Part shown: in pieces, positions 1-8,378 of the stretch | Position numbering within the stretch: the first letter of the stretch is position 1 | How the letters are laid out: each line of letters opens with the position of its first letter | Assembly: GCA_900548905.1 (NCBI GenBank) | Contig: URMK01000005.1 | Span: forward strand, 62,001-126,000 | DNA length: 64,000 bases | Direction: 5' to 3' | Origin: an uncultured Lachnospiraceae bacterium | GTDB lineage: Bacteria; Bacillota; Clostridia; Lachnospirales; Lachnospiraceae | Translations under genes and position numbers: made by a program | Notes under the pieces: model-generated | Told to the model about the DNA's origin: nothing | The model's input: only the letters and a program-made list of their open reading frames with translations | The model's database searches: none

Positions 1-1008
1 TTTTACATTCTTCATCAGTCCGGAGAGGCCGCCGTCCCTGAATTCAAAATTCATGGTAACAGTTCCCGGATAATCCGAGGTCAGCTCCACATACTTTCCT
101 TCAGCCGCCGCTGCGGAGTATTTTGTCGCATAGTCACCGGAGGTCTGCAGCACATCCAGCTCTCCGTTTTCAAACATGGTCGCTGCGGTGGAATCCTCCG
201 CTACCAAAAACCAATTGACGGTATCCAGCTTTGTATTATCCGCATCCCAGTAGTAAGGGTTCTTCGTCCATACCATTTTGTTATCTTCAACCAGCTCGGA
301 CATACAGAACGGGCCGTTATAAACGCAAAGCGTCCAGTCCTTGCCCCAGTTGTCGCCTGCAGCTTCCGCGATATCCTCACGTGTGGGATACAGAGGCGTC
401 GCCACCAGCTTCGCATCAAAAGTAGGATCCGCCACCTTCAGTGTGACCTCAAAGGTATAATCATCCAGCGCCTTTACCGCCACATCGTCTCTGCTTCCGG
501 TTCCTTTGTTATATTCTTCCGCACCCACAACATTCAGGGCGAAGGAAGCGTAATCATAACCTTTGGAAGAATCCAGCAGTCTTTTCCAGCCATATTCATA
601 ATCATGGGCCGTAACAGGCTGTCCGTCGGACCATTTCGCGTTCTGTCTCAGATGGAAGGTATATACCAGGCCGTCATCGGAAACATCCACACTCTCCGCA
701 CCTGCCAGAATGAAGTGCTCTCCGTTCTCATCCGCCACGTTACGGTACAGACCCTCATAGCAATCGCCCATCATCCAGCGCCATCCCATATCCTGAACAT
801 CATAATTGTTCCCGAACGAGGTTGCCCGCAGATTCAGCACCTGCGTATCGGCACCTGCCGCCGCGTCTTCCCCGGAAGCATTATCCGCCGTCTGGGCGGA
901 AACGTTTGAATCCCCCGCGGTCGCCACTTCTGTCGTACCATCCCCACAGCCTGACAGTGTGCCTATTATCATCACACCCGTCAGCAGCATTGCCAGTATC
1001 TTTTTCAT
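1..1008 (-). CDS. Peptide-type ABC transporter substrate-binding lipoprotein (family 5), C-terminus beyond window edge
   Basis: Extracellular solute-binding protein of the OppA/DppA type, expected to capture oligopeptides and pass them to an Opp-type permease. The reading frame stays open from the ATG at 1008 to the window edge, giving 336 codons of a family usually 500-600 residues long, so about 40% is missing. The N-terminus is a lipoprotein signal: KK, a hydrophobic stretch, then LSGC with the lipidated Cys at residue 21. A Ser/Thr/Ala/Asp-rich linker follows. Family 5 signatures are visible: a FxLRQNAKWSDGQPVTAHDYEYGWKR-like segment (about 120-145) and a YNGPF motif (about 215). A strong AAAGGAGG ribosome site lies 7 bases upstream. 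The desulfidase-family gene ends 67 bases upstream on the same strand, so cotranscription is possible. Substrate is unknown; peptide or amino-acid-derived ligands fit the neighbour. Confidence 0.9.
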   Translation of the reverse strand, partial: MKKILAMLLTGVMIIGTLSGCGDGTTEVATAGDSNVSAQTADNASGEDAAAGADTQVLNLRATSFGNNYDVQDMGWRWMMGDCYEGLYRNVADENGEHFILAGAESVDVSDDGLVYTFHLRQNAKWSDGQPVTAHDYEYGWKRLLDSSKGYDYASFALNVVGAEEYNKGTGSRDDVAVKALDDYTFEVTLKVADPTFDAKLVATPLYPTREDIAEAAGDNWGKDWTLCVYNGPFCMSELVEDNKMVWTKNPYYWDADNTKLDTVNWFLVAEDSTAATMFENGELDVLQTSGDYATKYSAAAAEGKYVELTSDYPGTVTMNFEFRDGGLSGLMKNVK

Positions 1009-1074
1009 TTTGTGTCCTCCTTTGTTCTTGTTCAGATTGTACGTCTTCTATTGTGAAAGCCTATATCCTATGCC

Positions 1075-2358
1075 TTAGTCACAGTGCGTCATGATTCGTA
1101 TGATTTCCTCATCGGTCTCACACATTCCCTTCGCACCCAGACGGTAAATATTCCCTATGGTGTTTTCCACACCCTGGGATACAATCCCGTCTTCCGCATA
1201 GAACTGCTGTCCTTCCTGAAACATAGAATACCCTAAGATGCCCGCGTCTACAGAAGACGCTATTTTTCCGGCACAGGACGGTTTGGCACCGTCACACACA
1301 ATTCCCGAGACAATGGCAATGGAATTGACCAATGTATGAGAGACATCCTCCAGCCTCCCGCCCTGCAGCCACGCGATGCCGCACCCGGCCGCACAGCCGG
1401 CGCTGACCGCTCCGCAGAAAGCAGACAACGGGCCAATGCCGTTCTTTAAATGGATGGCAATCAGATTGGATACCAAAAGCGCCCGGTAAAGCTCTTCCGC
1501 GGAGGAGTGCAGCTCCTTTGCATATACAATGACCGGGACAGACACGGCAATCCCCTGATTACCGCTTCCGGAATTGATAACCACCGGCAGTTCACAACCG
1601 CTCATACGCGCATCGGAACCGGCAGCCGCCATGGCTTTAGCCCTCGTCTTCACATCCGTGCCGCAGGTCCTCAACAGAACACTTCCTACGTTTGCGCCCC
1701 AATCATGTGTGATTCCCTCTTCGGCAATCGCATAATTATAAGAAATCTGCCTGTCCAGGATCTCCTGCACATCCGATATTTCCGCCTCCTGCGCAAATGT
1801 TACTATATTTTCAACGGAAAGGCCGCTGCGATTAGCTTTGTGGCCTGAAACCTCACAGTCCTCCCCTTCCCTGTCCAGAATTACTTCTCCGTTCTTTTCC
1901 ACACGTACAATATTGGTATGGCTTCTGGCAATCCGCACCACCGCCTCCTGCCCTCCCGCCGAAACAGTGATCCGCACATCCAGCTTGTCCTCGCTTTCCA
2001 GCGATTTCACCACAAAACAGGCTCGCTCCAGATACTCCCTGATCTGCTGCCTCTGGGCATCAGAAACCTGGGCAATCACCTCCAGGATCTTCGAAACTTC
2101 TCCCGCCACAATCCCTGCGGCCGCCGCTGCCGGAATTCCTTTCAGCCTGCCGGTATTCGGCACGATAACACTCTTCACGTTTTTTATAATATTACCGGAA
2201 GCCTCAATCACAATTTTTTCCGGAAGACATCCCAACGTCTCTCTGGCCTTAGCCGCGCAATAAGCAATAGCGATTGGCTCCGTACACCCAAAAGCCGGCG
2301 TCAGCTCCTCCTTCAATATTTCCACAAAATTTATATAATCTTCCTTCGAAAGTTTCAT
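1075..2358 (-). CDS. L-cysteine desulfidase family protein (CyuA/YhaM, UPF0597)
   Basis: Iron-sulfur enzyme of the serine dehydratase alpha-like/UPF0597 family. Characterised members break L-cysteine into sulfide, ammonia and pyruvate in the cytosol. Recognised from the N-terminal PAFGCTEPIAIAY motif (Cys25 with the start used here), Gly/Ala-rich segments, and IVCDGAKPSCAGK near residue 350, whose cysteines are likely cluster ligands. Length is 427 residues, normal for the family. I chose ATG 2358 (MKLSKED) because AGGAG sits 10 bases upstream; an in-frame ATG at 2382 has no ribosome site and would add eight residues. The gene is divergent from a LysR regulator, suggesting amino-acid- or sulfur-responsive control. 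The downstream peptide-binding lipoprotein may belong to the same unit. Whether cysteine or another beta-substituted amino acid is the substrate cannot be told from sequence. Confidence 0.85.
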   Translation of the reverse strand: MKLSKEDYINFVEILKEELTPAFGCTEPIAIAYCAAKARETLGCLPEKIVIEASGNIIKNVKSVIVPNTGRLKGIPAAAAAGIVAGEVSKILEVIAQVSDAQRQQIREYLERACFVVKSLESEDKLDVRITVSAGGQEAVVRIARSHTNIVRVEKNGEVILDREGEDCEVSGHKANRSGLSVENIVTFAQEAEISDVQEILDRQISYNYAIAEEGITHDWGANVGSVLLRTCGTDVKTRAKAMAAAGSDARMSGCELPVVINSGSGNQGIAVSVPVIVYAKELHSSAEELYRALLVSNLIAIHLKNGIGPLSAFCGAVSAGCAAGCGIAWLQGGRLEDVSHTLVNSIAIVSGIVCDGAKPSCAGKIASSVDAGILGYSMFQEGQQFYAEDGIVSQGVENTIGNIYRLGAKGMCETDEEIIRIMTHCD

Positions 2359-2423
2359 ATTTTCCCGGCTCCTGATTATCATGTGTATACTATGTTATAA
2401 ATCAATATCTGAATTTGTGTTTT

Positions 2424-2454
2424 AGTATAGCATAATAATTGCATTATGCATAAT
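2424..2454. promoter_or_regulatory. Palindromic operator/promoter region between the desulfidase gene and the LysR gene
   Basis: The divergent spacer is AT-rich and holds two overlapping dyads: a perfect 12-bp palindrome ATTATGCATAAT at 2443-2454, and GCATAAT-N6-ATTATGC at 2430-2449. A minus-strand TATACT at 2424-2429 could be the -10 of the desulfidase gene. The hexamer 17 bases upstream of it (TATGCA) is a poor -35 and lies inside the palindrome, as expected for a LysR-activated promoter. Assignment to the adjacent regulator is inference. Confidence 0.5.
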
Positions 2455-2541
2455 TAAAATGTATAATAATACATATCGGTTTTTTCGATTATAAATATAT
2501 GGAATGTATAAGAGCTTTCAAACGGAAGGAACCAGGACAAT

Positions 2542-3411
2542 ATGGAGATCAAAAATATATGTACATTCGTCAAGGCCGCGGAACTGGGGAATTTTACAAA
2601 AGCCGCACAGGAACTGGGATATGCACAATCAACAGTAACCGCACAAATCCGACAGCTGGAGAATGAACTGCATGTAAATCTGTTTGACCGAAATGGAAAA
2701 CGTATCATCCTCTCCGCTTCCGGAAAAGAATTTCTTCAGTATGCTTATCAAATAATCAAATATGAGTCCATGGCTGTCGAACATTTTTCTTTGTCAGGCG
2801 AACCTGAAGGGGAATTGAACATTGGTATTATGGAAACAATATGCGCTTCCGAATTCGTTACCCTTTTCCAGAATTTCAGTCTGAACTATCACCAGGTATC
2901 GCTGAATCTGCAGATCGTCACCACCCACCAGGCCCTTGATCTGCTGGAAAAGGGGAAGTTCGACCTGATCTTCCTGCTGGATAACAAAATATCCCGCCCA
3001 GACATGGTGACTGCGCGGGAATACCCTGTTGATATTTCTTTTTTCTGCGCCTCCGGCCATCCGCTCGCTTCCCAGAAGGATATTATGCTGGAGCAGCTTT
3101 TACAGGAACCCTTCATCCTGACCGAGAAAGGCTGCAATTACCGGGAGGTGTTCGAAAGCGAAGTCGCCGCCAGGGGACAGACACTGTCCTGTATCACTGA
3201 AATCGGCTATTCCAGGTACATCATTCAGGCCGTGTCCCACAGGCTGGGGATCGGCCTCCTGCCTGCAATTGCCCTTTCGGAAGCTTTGCGGCTCGGTACC
3301 ATTTCCCTGATCCATGTTCAAAATTACCAAATCCGCATGTCCATCCAGGTCATTTACAGCAACAAACGCCGGATATCCCTGCCCCTCAGAGCCTTTCTTG
3401 ACTCTCTGTGA
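2542..3411 (+). CDS. LysR-family transcriptional regulator
   Basis: DNA-binding regulator of 289 residues, the usual LysR length. The N-terminal winged helix-turn-helix is clear: MEIKNICTFVKAAELGNFTKAA, then QSTVTAQIRQLENEL and LFDRNGKRIILSASG, within residues 1-65. A helical linker follows, and a two-lobed periplasmic-binding-like effector domain runs from about residue 90, with the typical GELNIGIMET opening. GGAAGG lies about 12 bases before the ATG. It is transcribed away from the desulfidase-family gene across a palindromic spacer, so that gene is the most likely target, with a sulfur amino acid or a pathway intermediate as effector (inference). A bidirectional terminator closes the gene. 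Confidence 0.9.
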   Translation: MEIKNICTFVKAAELGNFTKAAQELGYAQSTVTAQIRQLENELHVNLFDRNGKRIILSASGKEFLQYAYQIIKYESMAVEHFSLSGEPEGELNIGIMETICASEFVTLFQNFSLNYHQVSLNLQIVTTHQALDLLEKGKFDLIFLLDNKISRPDMVTAREYPVDISFFCASGHPLASQKDIMLEQLLQEPFILTEKGCNYREVFESEVAARGQTLSCITEIGYSRYIIQAVSHRLGIGLLPAIALSEALRLGTISLIHVQNYQIRMSIQVIYSNKRRISLPLRAFLDSL

Positions 3412-3430
3412 GATTCTATAACTTTCCCGC

Positions 3431-3479
3431 AAAAAAAGAACGGCTCCAGGTTCTGTACCTGAAAACGTTCTTCTTTTTG
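3431..3479. terminator. Bidirectional terminator between the LysR gene and ftsZ
   Basis: An outer stem AGAACG (3438-3443 region) pairs with CGTTCT (3466-3471), and an inner CAGGT/ACCTG stem surrounds the loop. It is flanked by an A-run on the left and a T-run on the right, so it can stop transcripts from both convergent genes. Confidence 0.8.
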
Positions 3480-3544
3480 TAGGATTTTTCACAGCCCTTT
3501 TATAAAACCGGCAGGAAACCTCTGCCCTTTCTGTTTATATGGAT

Positions 3545-4735
3545 TTACTTTTTCTGGAGGAAATCAGGAATCTTGAGGGATTTCTCTTCCACATTGCTTC
3601 TCAGGTTGCCGGGCTTATGTATTCCGGAGTAATTGGGCGCCTGAACCGGTTTGGTTCCGCCTGCAGGAGCCGGGGAAACCGGAGTATAGGGCCTTCCCGC
3701 CATACCGGGCTGCACGGGCTTTACCGGTGACTGCTGGGGCTTCACGCTGAAAGCGGAACCGAATTTGTTCTGCGCCTGCGCAGGCTTGTCATCCAGTCCG
3801 GTTGCAATAACGGTAATCTGGCAGGTATCCGGTGTGGAATCGTCATACATGGCACCGAAGATAATATTCACATCATCACCGGTAAGCTGCTGTACGTAGC
3901 TGGCCGCGTCATCCGCATCATACATGGAAATATCACCGCTGACATTGATGATAACGTCCGTGGCTCCTGCGATTGTCGTCTCAAGCAGAGGGCTTTCCAC
4001 AGCCATCTTGACTGCATCGCTCGCTTTATCGTCTCCTTTTCCATGGCCGATACCGATATGGGCAATTCCTTTTTCCTTCATAACGGTCTGTACATCGGCA
4101 AAGTCAAGGTTAATAACGGCGGGTACATTAATCAGATCCGTAATTCCCTGTACGGCCTGCTGAAGGACTTCGTCCGCTTTCTTAAGGGCTTCCGGCATGG
4201 TTGTCCTTCTGTCGACAATCTCAAGAAGCTTGTCATTGGGAATAACAATAAGGGTGTCCACGCTTTCCTTCAGACGGTCTATACCGCTTAACGCATTGGT
4301 CATACGGGTTCTGGCTTCAAAACGGAAAGGCTTGGTCACAACTCCGACCGTAAGGATTCCCATCCGCTTGGCGATTCCCGCAATGACAGGCGCCGCACCG
4401 GTTCCGGTACCGCCTCCCATTCCGCAGGTAACAAATACCATATCCGATCCGGTCAGCGCATTGGTAATCTCATCCGTGCTCTCTTCCGCCGCCTTGGCTC
4501 CGATTTCCGGCTTGGCACCGGCTCCCAGCCCCTTGGTCAGCTTTTCTCCTATTTGAAGCAGCTTGGGCGCCTTGCAAAGCTGAAGCGCCTGCTTGTCCGT
4601 ATTGACTCCTACAAAGTCCACACCGTCAATTTTCTCATCAATCATTCTATTAACAGCATTATTGCCTGCACCGCCGACACCAACGACAATGATTTTAGCG
4701 GCAGACTCAGCGTCATTTGTCTTAATTTCCAGCAA
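3545..4735 (-). CDS. ftsZ: Cell division GTPase FtsZ (TTG start)
   Basis: Tubulin-like GTPase that polymerises into the cytokinetic ring at midcell. All signatures are present in 396 residues: the N-terminal [15 protein letters not shown] nucleotide-binding loop, the GGGTGTG tubulin signature at 107-113, a T7-loop-like NLDFADV near 210, a flexible Pro/Gly/Gln-rich linker from about 320, and the C-terminal peptide IPDFLQKK that binds FtsA, SepF or EzrA-type partners. The start codon is TTG at 4735. An excellent AAGGAGG lies 8 bases upstream and no ATG is available nearby. It is the last gene of the division cluster, 96 bases after ftsQ, and ends at a bidirectional terminator. No ftsA gene lies next to it, which is usual in this group. 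Confidence 0.98.
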   Translation of the reverse strand: MLEIKTNDAESAAKIIVVGVGGAGNNAVNRMIDEKIDGVDFVGVNTDKQALQLCKAPKLLQIGEKLTKGLGAGAKPEIGAKAAEESTDEITNALTGSDMVFVTCGMGGGTGTGAAPVIAGIAKRMGILTVGVVTKPFRFEARTRMTNALSGIDRLKESVDTLIVIPNDKLLEIVDRRTTMPEALKKADEVLQQAVQGITDLINVPAVINLDFADVQTVMKEKGIAHIGIGHGKGDDKASDAVKMAVESPLLETTIAGATDVIINVSGDISMYDADDAASYVQQLTGDDVNIIFGAMYDDSTPDTCQITVIATGLDDKPAQAQNKFGSAFSVKPQQSPVKPVQPGMAGRPYTPVSPAPAGGTKPVQAPNYSGIHKPGNLRSNVEEKSLKIPDFLQKK

Positions 4736-4831
4736 AGGTTGTTCCTCCTTTAGATATCCATATAAACTTCACAGTTCTTATCATATAATTATTTTGCAAA
4801 GAACGCAATATCTTTTTTCATTTTCTTCTAC

Positions 4832-5854
4832 TTATTTATCCTGTTCAAACGACACATTAGAGCCGCTTCCGGCATAATTTTCCATTCGGAAGACCCCTTT
4901 CTTTCCCTCTGCGGCCGGCAGGATCTGCTTCAGTCTGGATATTTTTTCTTCCACGTTGTCGTCATTTCCCAGCTTTACTCTCACATCTCCAAAATATAAC
5001 GTCATTTCGTATGCATCATCAAAGTAGATCTTGTCCGCACTGATTTCATATTTGGACAATATCTGAGTCATATACAGGATTTCTTTGAAAACCTCCTGAT
5101 TCTCCACCGGCAGCGGTTCGTAAAGCACGACCTGATCAAAAGGGATGCCGGTAACCTGGGGGATTCCCGCCGTTTTTGTATCAGACGCCTCCACTACCGT
5201 GCCGTCTTTGTCAAAATACATGTATTTGTCCAGATACTCCACATATCCGGCCACAGCCTTCTCATAAACCACAATTTTGATCGTATCCGGCGCAAGTACC
5301 TTTACATCCATTTTTTCTATGAAAGGAATTCCTTTAATTCCTTTGTTTTTATATTTCAGGGACAGGTACAGGGAGTTGTCCCCCAGCTTTTCGGATGTAA
5401 CCATTTCAATGATTTCTTCACTCGTATAATGGACATTGCCATCCACATAGATCGTTTCCACATGGTAATGCCGGCTTATGTAAAAAAGCACGCCGGCCGC
5501 TGTAAAAAGCAGGAAAACCAGCACACCGGCTGTGATCAGCCTTTTTTTCCCGCCGGTATTCTGTAAAGAGCCGAGGCTTCCCGTGTTCCTCGGGGAACGG
5601 CTGCTCTTTCCCCCTCCGGCGTTTCCCGGCACCAGCCGGAGTTTGCTGCCGGTAGAGGTGGTTGCCGCTACCCGCCCTATGCCGCGGCTTCTGTCCGGGC
5701 CGGGGTTTTTCTTCGGCGGGGAAGGGGATGCCGCCGGTTTCCCGGTACTTTTCTTCCCGGATCCGCCCCCGGGGGCGGCAGAAGTCTTCCTGCCGCCGGC
5801 TTTTTTATTCCGGACATTTTTTTTATTCGTGTTCTTTTTATTATCCGTTTTCAT
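4832..5854 (-). CDS. ftsQ: Cell division protein FtsQ/DivIB
   Basis: Bitopic septal protein that with FtsL and DivIC/FtsB forms the complex regulating FtsWI. It has 340 residues. The first 105 form an unusually long, very basic cytoplasmic tail rich in Lys, Asn, Ser, Pro and Gly. One transmembrane helix lies at about 106-126 (LITAGVLVFLLFTAAGVLFYI). A POTRA domain follows from HVETIYVDGNVHYTSEEI at about 131, then the beta-rich DivIB domain with IEKMDVKVLAPDTIKIVVYEK. ATG 5854 is preceded by AGGGG and lies 14 bases after the murA stop, so the genes are probably translated from one message. Identity rests on the POTRA topology and the position between murA and ftsZ. Confidence 0.93.
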   Translation of the reverse strand: MKTDNKKNTNKKNVRNKKAGGRKTSAAPGGGSGKKSTGKPAASPSPPKKNPGPDRSRGIGRVAATTSTGSKLRLVPGNAGGGKSSRSPRNTGSLGSLQNTGGKKRLITAGVLVFLLFTAAGVLFYISRHYHVETIYVDGNVHYTSEEIIEMVTSEKLGDNSLYLSLKYKNKGIKGIPFIEKMDVKVLAPDTIKIVVYEKAVAGYVEYLDKYMYFDKDGTVVEASDTKTAGIPQVTGIPFDQVVLYEPLPVENQEVFKEILYMTQILSKYEISADKIYFDDAYEMTLYFGDVRVKLGNDDNVEEKISRLKQILPAAEGKKGVFRMENYAGSGSNVSFEQDK

Positions 5855-5868
5855 TTACAGCCCCTATC

Positions 5869-7119
5869 TTACCAACTGTCAATATCCGCTCCCAGCTGAC
5901 TGAGATCACGGCATATATCTTCATAGCCCCGATCAATAAAATACCGGTTCTCCACCTCAGTCATCCCTTCCGCACACAGACCGGCCACCACAAGGGCCGC
6001 ACCGCCCCGCAGTTCGCTTGCGGTCACATGATGCCCTGACAGCCTCCTGCTTCCCGGTATACAGGCCGTATCCTTCCTCACAACAATATCGGTTCCCATC
6101 TTATTCAGTTCATCCACCACCCCGAACCTTCCGTTAAAAATCGTTTCCCGTAAAGCGCTTTCCCCCTCGGCCAGGGAAAGCGCCACCAGAAGGGGGGACT
6201 GCAGATCCGTGGGAAATCCCGGATAGCTTCGTGTTTCCACAAACCCTGGAGAAAAAAGGACGCCGCGTCTTTGCAGGAACAGGCCCTCCGGGCTTCTGCG
6301 CAGTCTGCAGCCCATCCGCACCGCCACATCCTCCATGGCTGTAAGCTGCCCCGGGGGCGAATTCTTCAGGAATATTTCGCCTCCCGCCGCCAGACATGCA
6401 CAGATATAAGTACCCGCCACAATCCGGTCCGATGGTATGGTAAAGCAGCATGGATGAAGCTTCCTCCCGCCGGCAACCGTGATACAGCCGGTCTCCTCTC
6501 CCCGTATATCCGCCCCGGCCGTCCGCAGGAATGCGCACAGGCTGACAATTTCCGGTTCCAGGGCGCTTCCCTGTATCCGGGTTATCCCTTCCGCGGCAGC
6601 TGCCGCCATAATCAGGTTTTCTGTGGCTCCCACACTGGGAAACTCCAGTGAAACATCGGTTCCTGTCAGCCGGAATGCCTGTGCCTCCAGTTCCTGCTCG
6701 CTGTCGCTGTAGCGGACACCCAGACGTTCCAGTGCCTTCAGGTGGATATCAATCGGCCTGTCTCCAATGACACAGCCGCCCGGATAATGTAGGGATACCT
6801 CACCGATTCTTCCCAGCATAGGACCCATCAGCATTACAGAGGAACGCATCATGGTCACATATTCTTCCGGAAGCCGGCTTGTTTTCACAGCCGTTGCATC
6901 TATGCGTACTTCGTTTTTGTCCCATTCCACAATACATCCTATGGTTTCCAGGATTCTGCACATATATTCCACATCGGCAATGTGGGGACAGTTCTTAAGT
7001 ACACTGATTCCAGGAATTAAAAGAGCCGCCGCCATAATAGGCAGCGCCGCATTCTTTGATCCCTGGATCGTAGCTTCGCCGTACAAAGGCGCGTTTCCGC
7101 TGATATAAATAGACTTCAA
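5869..7119 (-). CDS. murA: UDP-N-acetylglucosamine 1-carboxyvinyltransferase MurA
   Basis: Transfers enolpyruvate from PEP to UDP-GlcNAc, the first committed step of peptidoglycan synthesis, in the cytosol. It has 416 residues, normal for the family. The active-site pair Lys22-Asn23 sits in GSKNAALP. The fosfomycin-reactive catalytic cysteine is Cys116 in YPGGCVIGDRPIDIHLKALE. The YPGFPTDLQ motif holds the general-acid Asp, and DRGYEDI near the C-terminus holds the conserved Arg. The start is TTG at 7119 with a GGAAGGTGG ribosome site. It sits between ftsW and ftsQ, where many dcw clusters carry murG. Firmicutes often have two MurA paralogues; which one this is cannot be decided here. Confidence 0.95.
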   Translation of the reverse strand: MKSIYISGNAPLYGEATIQGSKNAALPIMAAALLIPGISVLKNCPHIADVEYMCRILETIGCIVEWDKNEVRIDATAVKTSRLPEEYVTMMRSSVMLMGPMLGRIGEVSLHYPGGCVIGDRPIDIHLKALERLGVRYSDSEQELEAQAFRLTGTDVSLEFPSVGATENLIMAAAAAEGITRIQGSALEPEIVSLCAFLRTAGADIRGEETGCITVAGGRKLHPCCFTIPSDRIVAGTYICACLAAGGEIFLKNSPPGQLTAMEDVAVRMGCRLRRSPEGLFLQRRGVLFSPGFVETRSYPGFPTDLQSPLLVALSLAEGESALRETIFNGRFGVVDELNKMGTDIVVRKDTACIPGSRRLSGHHVTASELRGGAALVVAGLCAEGMTEVENRYFIDRGYEDICRDLSQLGADIDSW

Positions 7120-7219
7120 TTGTCCACCTTCCCGGATTTTTTCAATATAGAACTATTCTATCCTATGCGGAAGGCGGCGCCTTGACACCCTGTACCTGTA
7201 AATTTCTTCCCGGGACGGC

Positions 7220-8374
7220 CTACATGTTTTTCAGCTTGATCCCCTTGGCAACACTCAGTACAAGACCGATTTCAATCATCAGGAACATGACGGAGGAACC
7301 TCCGTAACTGATAAAAGGCAGGGAAATACCGGTATTGGGGATTGTATTCGTAACAACGGCAATGTTCAGGATAACCTGGATGGCAATGTGTCCCATCACG
7401 CCTACCACAAGAAGCGCGCCGAACAGATCCGAGGCATTATTTGCGATCACCATAAACCGCCATATCAGCAGGACAAAAAGGAGAATCACCGCAATACCTC
7501 CGAACAGCCCCAGTTCTTCACATATTATGGAAAAAATCATATCATTCTGCGCTTCCGGCAGGAAACCCAGCTTCTGCATGCTCTGTCCCAGGCCTTTCCC
7601 GAAGATGCCCCCGGAACCTATGGCATACAGCGCCTGAAGCGTCTGGAAGCCTGTTCCCGAAGCATAATCCTCCGGGTTCAGCCAGGCCAGGATACGGCCG
7701 CCGCGGAATCCCAGATCGCTGTGCTCCATCTGGATAATCACAAACACAAGCGCGCCAACTGCGGCAACACCGGCAGCGCCCATCAGAATAAACCGCTTAT
7801 AGTCCGGGCTTGCCACAAAAAGCATGAGAAGGGCTATCCCGAAAATAATAATGGCGGAGCTCATGTTATTGGTGATTTTCCACACCATCAGACAGATAGG
7901 CACCGGGATGAGAAGAACCATCCAAAAGCCCCTGCCCGTGCGGATCCCTTTTCCCATTTTGCAGATAAAGCTGGCCAAAAACAGGATCATACATAGCTTG
8001 GCGATTTCCGCAGGCTGAACGGAAAGCCCCAGATTCAGCCATCTTCTGGCGCCGTTCGCCTCGATTCCCAATGGGGTGAGCACCATTGGAATCAAAGCCG
8101 CCGATACAAAATACCCCAGTGTGGCGAATCTTTCCCAAAAATGGTAAGGGATGTTTGCCACGATGATCATGGCACAAAGCCCCATCACCGTAGCCAGCGC
8201 CTGATGCTTCAGATAATAGGCCTCATCGTATTTCAGATTGGCCGATATGGACGCTTCATACGAACTGGTGGAATAAACCATAATCAACCCGAAGCCCAAC
8301 AGGAAAAGCACGATAAACAGCAGGGTATAATCAAAAAAATATTCAGACTGCCTTTTATTTTTTCTGGATGCCAC
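7220..8374 (-). CDS. ftsW: Peptidoglycan polymerase FtsW/SpoVE
   Basis: SEDS-family glycosyltransferase that polymerises lipid II at the septum or, as SpoVE, in the spore cortex. It has 384 residues and about ten transmembrane helices. Family motifs are visible: the QPAEIAKL segment near residue 120, the long extracellular loop containing GLGQSMQKLGFLPEAQNDMIFSII with the E and ND residues typical of SEDS proteins, and the C-terminal GISLPFISYGGSS. The start is GTG at 8374 with GGAG upstream, 4 bases after the murD stop. Neighbouring PBPs supply the partner transpeptidase. FtsW and SpoVE cannot be separated by sequence alone in this lineage. Confidence 0.93.
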   Translation of the reverse strand: MASRKNKRQSEYFFDYTLLFIVLFLLGFGLIMVYSTSSYEASISANLKYDEAYYLKHQALATVMGLCAMIIVANIPYHFWERFATLGYFVSAALIPMVLTPLGIEANGARRWLNLGLSVQPAEIAKLCMILFLASFICKMGKGIRTGRGFWMVLLIPVPICLMVWKITNNMSSAIIIFGIALLMLFVASPDYKRFILMGAAGVAAVGALVFVIIQMEHSDLGFRGGRILAWLNPEDYASGTGFQTLQALYAIGSGGIFGKGLGQSMQKLGFLPEAQNDMIFSIICEELGLFGGIAVILLFVLLIWRFMVIANNASDLFGALLVVGVMGHIAIQVILNIAVVTNTIPNTGISLPFISYGGSSVMFLMIEIGLVLSVAKGIKLKNM

Positions 8375-8378
8375 GCAA

